Shown: piece after piece, positions 24,501 to 25,085 of the stretch | How the letters are laid out: each line of letters opens with the position of its first letter | Position numbering within the stretch: position 1 is the first letter of the stretch | NCBI GenBank assembly: GCA_949298665.1 | Contig: CASFXO010000014.1 | Coordinates: 1 to 25,085, forward strand | DNA length: 25,085 bases | Origin: an uncultured Lentisphaeria bacterium | GTDB taxonomy: Bacteria > Verrucomicrobiota > Lentisphaeria > Victivallales > Victivallaceae | Direction of reading: 5' to 3' | Made by a program: the position numbers and the translations under genes | Notes under the pieces: generated by a model | What the model was told of the DNA's origin: nothing | Seen by the model: only the letters and a program-made list of their open reading frames with translations | Databases searched by the model: none

Positions 24501-24837
24501 GCCTCCAAACGGCGTCATTCTGGTCTGCGCGGACCGCATCGCCCGTTTTCCGGGAGAAAACTCACCCCGGACCCGGGAGCGGGTGGAAACCATCCGGCGC
24601 CTGTACCATTCCGGACAACGGGAGCCGCTGCGGTTTCTGCCCGGCACCTCCTATCTGCTGGCCCGGCACCAGAATTATCGGACCGCCTGGGAGACGACCT
24701 TCAACGGCCTTCCCGGAGAGGGCGATGATTTCACCGTCCGGCTGTTCGTTCCGGAAAATCCGGAAACTTCCGGCGAACTGCCGCTCTGGCAGGAGAACGC
24801 CCGGGCCTTCTTCGGCGAAGCGGAGGATTTGCCATGA
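21562..24837 (+). CDS. recC: Exodeoxyribonuclease V subunit gamma (RecC)
   Basis: RecC is the inactive-nuclease/helicase-like subunit of RecBCD that splits the DNA duplex and recognises Chi. The 1091-aa length is close to E. coli RecC (1122 aa). The N-terminal stretch DPFRPETVVVQNRGIATFLQ followed by GICCNIDFPFL matches the family's DPF-P-I-VQ---M--WLQ and NI-FP pattern. A later stretch, MICLLGMDEESFPRRASHF, matches the RecC CLLGM signature. The ATG at 21562 is chosen because GCGGAG lies four bases upstream and the protein starts with the family-like MENRFQLYAGNRPEDL; ATG 21550 is an alternative, and the frame is open to 21370 without family similarity. The stop overlaps the recB start as ATGA. 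Confidence 0.9.
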   Translation: MENRFQLYAGNRPEDLSDRLAMLLSEPSDDPFRPETVVVQNRGIATFLQQELGRKLGICCNIDFPFLNRLIDDILHLALPREATAELDRFRPRDMRFRLFSVLLELEDRPAFAAYRAYLEGGRREERARMLAGELAGVFDQYQIYRPEMMLRGGPDDPAQRELWRRISGGTGGRAEIFKRFFQLRGAAAVKNRHHRLHVFGAGSMPPLYLWFFQKLAEFIPVHFLYLSPCRAEWSFAIPACEKKRRPLDRLLRMEDDSLENPDAADEEFNVLLASCGRLGREFFAAILEYTDYDPDDPRNHFHEPETDGTTLLHQLQQDILDGVNRSGKPAVAAEDESVCVVNCHHRLREIEILHDELLTRFSQHPEWRAGDVMVMAPDIDAYAPYIKAVFESIPPDSPRYIPFQLGDRLPEEDDAVYQAFLSLWRLASGRYLLSEVFAFLSNPAVAAKFGFEPADFELLRTLFRENSVAWGIDGAHRQELLGNNAPAFEEQSWRRWRERLLLGFAMRPDVNGREKLYSGILPIRFMTGERAALAMRLDEFLEQLIRLEPLLNRPRTPAEWRPILLRLPETFFSPDHLRYLAIRHIREAADAVCADAERAGIDFPVTAEVLFAEIEQELRSGDRSGSGFLRGGVTFCAMQPMRNIPHRMICLLGMDEESFPRRASHFGPDLIWSRPRRGDRSPRQEDRYFFLESLLAAREVLYISYVGQSIVDNEPGPPSSLVSELTHYLSTRYDLAVRKRPLTERHPLQAYSRDYFSGGALHSWSPENFRTALRLAERREVAPPPFLAEPLPPPEDPEPASDTLPDPAELYSFFRHPFRWFCRRTLRLQDQFETTELPEDSETFAPDPLQYRRLRSDLLRLELSGQSRSDWIECRRADGSLPPAPFDRLVLEALDRECGELLDLPRKELGELTVRQLFLSENRLELPPELQFPDILAAARCAGDTALLLPGKWNGRTAMLGILCRALTGLRQMAAMPGTPPNGVILVCADRIARFPGENSPRTRERVETIRRLYHSGQREPLRFLPGTSYLLARHQNYRTAWETTFNGLPGEGDDFTVRLFVPENPETSGELPLWQENARAFFGEAEDLP

Positions 24838-25085
24838 ACTCCGTTGCATCCCCCGCCACACCGCCGGCACTGGCGCTGCCGCTTTCCGGTCGGCATCTGC
24901 TGGAAGCCGCCGCCGGAACCGGCAAGACCCACGCCATCAAAACCCTGTTCGCCCGGCTGATTCTGGAAAAAAACCTTCCGGTCGAAGCCATCCTGACCGT
25001 CACCTACACCGAAGCCGCGGCCCGGGAACTAAAGGACCGCATCCGGAACTCCCTGGAGTCGCTGCTGGCGGTACTGGAAACGGGG
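24834..25085 (+). CDS. recB: Exodeoxyribonuclease V subunit beta (RecB), N-terminal fragment cut by the window edge
   Basis: Only the first 84 residues are in the window. They contain the UvrD/RecB helicase Walker A, EAAAGTGKTHAIKTL (residues 24-38), where RecB has EASAGTGKT, and motif Ia, TVTYTEAAARELKDRIR at about 55-71, the RecB form of the superfamily-1 TxT-A---M-ERI pattern. RecB is the 3'-5' helicase and nuclease subunit of RecBCD. The start is given by the ATGA overlap with recC, so the two are translationally coupled. recD, the usual third gene, would lie beyond the right edge. Confidence 0.92.
   Translation, partial: MNSVASPATPPALALPLSGRHLLEAAAGTGKTHAIKTLFARLILEKNLPVEAILTVTYTEAAARELKDRIRNSLESLLAVLETG

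Noticed and set aside
1..25085. tRNA or rRNA genes, CRISPR arrays, insertion sequences, attachment sites
   Set aside because: I looked for regularly spaced repeats, transposase motifs, terminal repeats and tRNA-like cloverleaf arms in the gaps and found none. All gaps between genes are below 300 bp.

Overview
The window is a GC-rich bacterial chromosome segment with tightly packed genes on both strands. It carries a cluster of Gfo/Idh/MocA oxidoreductases, a sugar-phosphate isomerase/epimerase-like TIM barrel and an ADP-ribosylglycohydrolase-type enzyme fused to a beta-sandwich. It also has MEP isoprenoid genes, TadE-like pseudopilins and RecBC. This mixture fits the PVC superphylum, most likely Lentisphaerota (Victivallis-like) or a related planctomycete-type lineage. 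That placement is inferred from gene content alone; there is no rRNA or marker-gene comparison behind it.

Layout. Positions 1-40 hold a terminator for a gene left of the window. Positions 98-5161 form a minus-strand operon read right to left: sugar isomerase/epimerase-like protein, Gfo/Idh/MocA oxidoreductase, ADP-ribosylglycohydrolase-like protein with an extra C-terminal domain, and oligoendopeptidase F. It starts from a clear sigma70-type promoter that is divergent from gcvT (5351-6460, plus strand). A bidirectional terminator at 6498-6528 separates gcvT from a second minus-strand pair: an MDR-type dehydrogenase (7539-8591) followed by another Gfo/Idh/MocA oxidoreductase (6559-7500). That pair is divergent from an AraC-family regulator (8731-9582). 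An EamA transporter (minus, 9591-10481) is divergent from a metallophosphoesterase (plus, 10652-11455).

From 11699 onward every gene is on the plus strand. First comes an iron-sulfur protein of the F420-hydrogenase beta-subunit family (11699-12901). A folE-dtd-dxr-rseP-ispG operon with its own promoter follows (13062-18069). Next is a trio of TadE/TadG-like membrane-anchored proteins (18150-21357). The window ends with recC and the start of recB.

How the genes work together. The first 8.6 kb look like carbohydrate or glycoside metabolism: two NAD(P)-type oxidoreductase modules, a metal-dependent TIM-barrel isomerase, a glycosidase-like hydrolase, and an AraC regulator beside the second module. 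Dxr and IspG are two steps of the MEP pathway, with the membrane protease RseP between them. RseP appears to carry three PDZ-like domains instead of the usual two. Two of the Tad-like proteins have a Gly(-1)/Glu(+5) prepilin-peptidase-type site, but no pilus motor or secretin gene is in view. RecC and RecB form a recombinational repair pair. Promoters close to the E. coli consensus, with 16-17 bp spacers, can be read in front of most transcription units.
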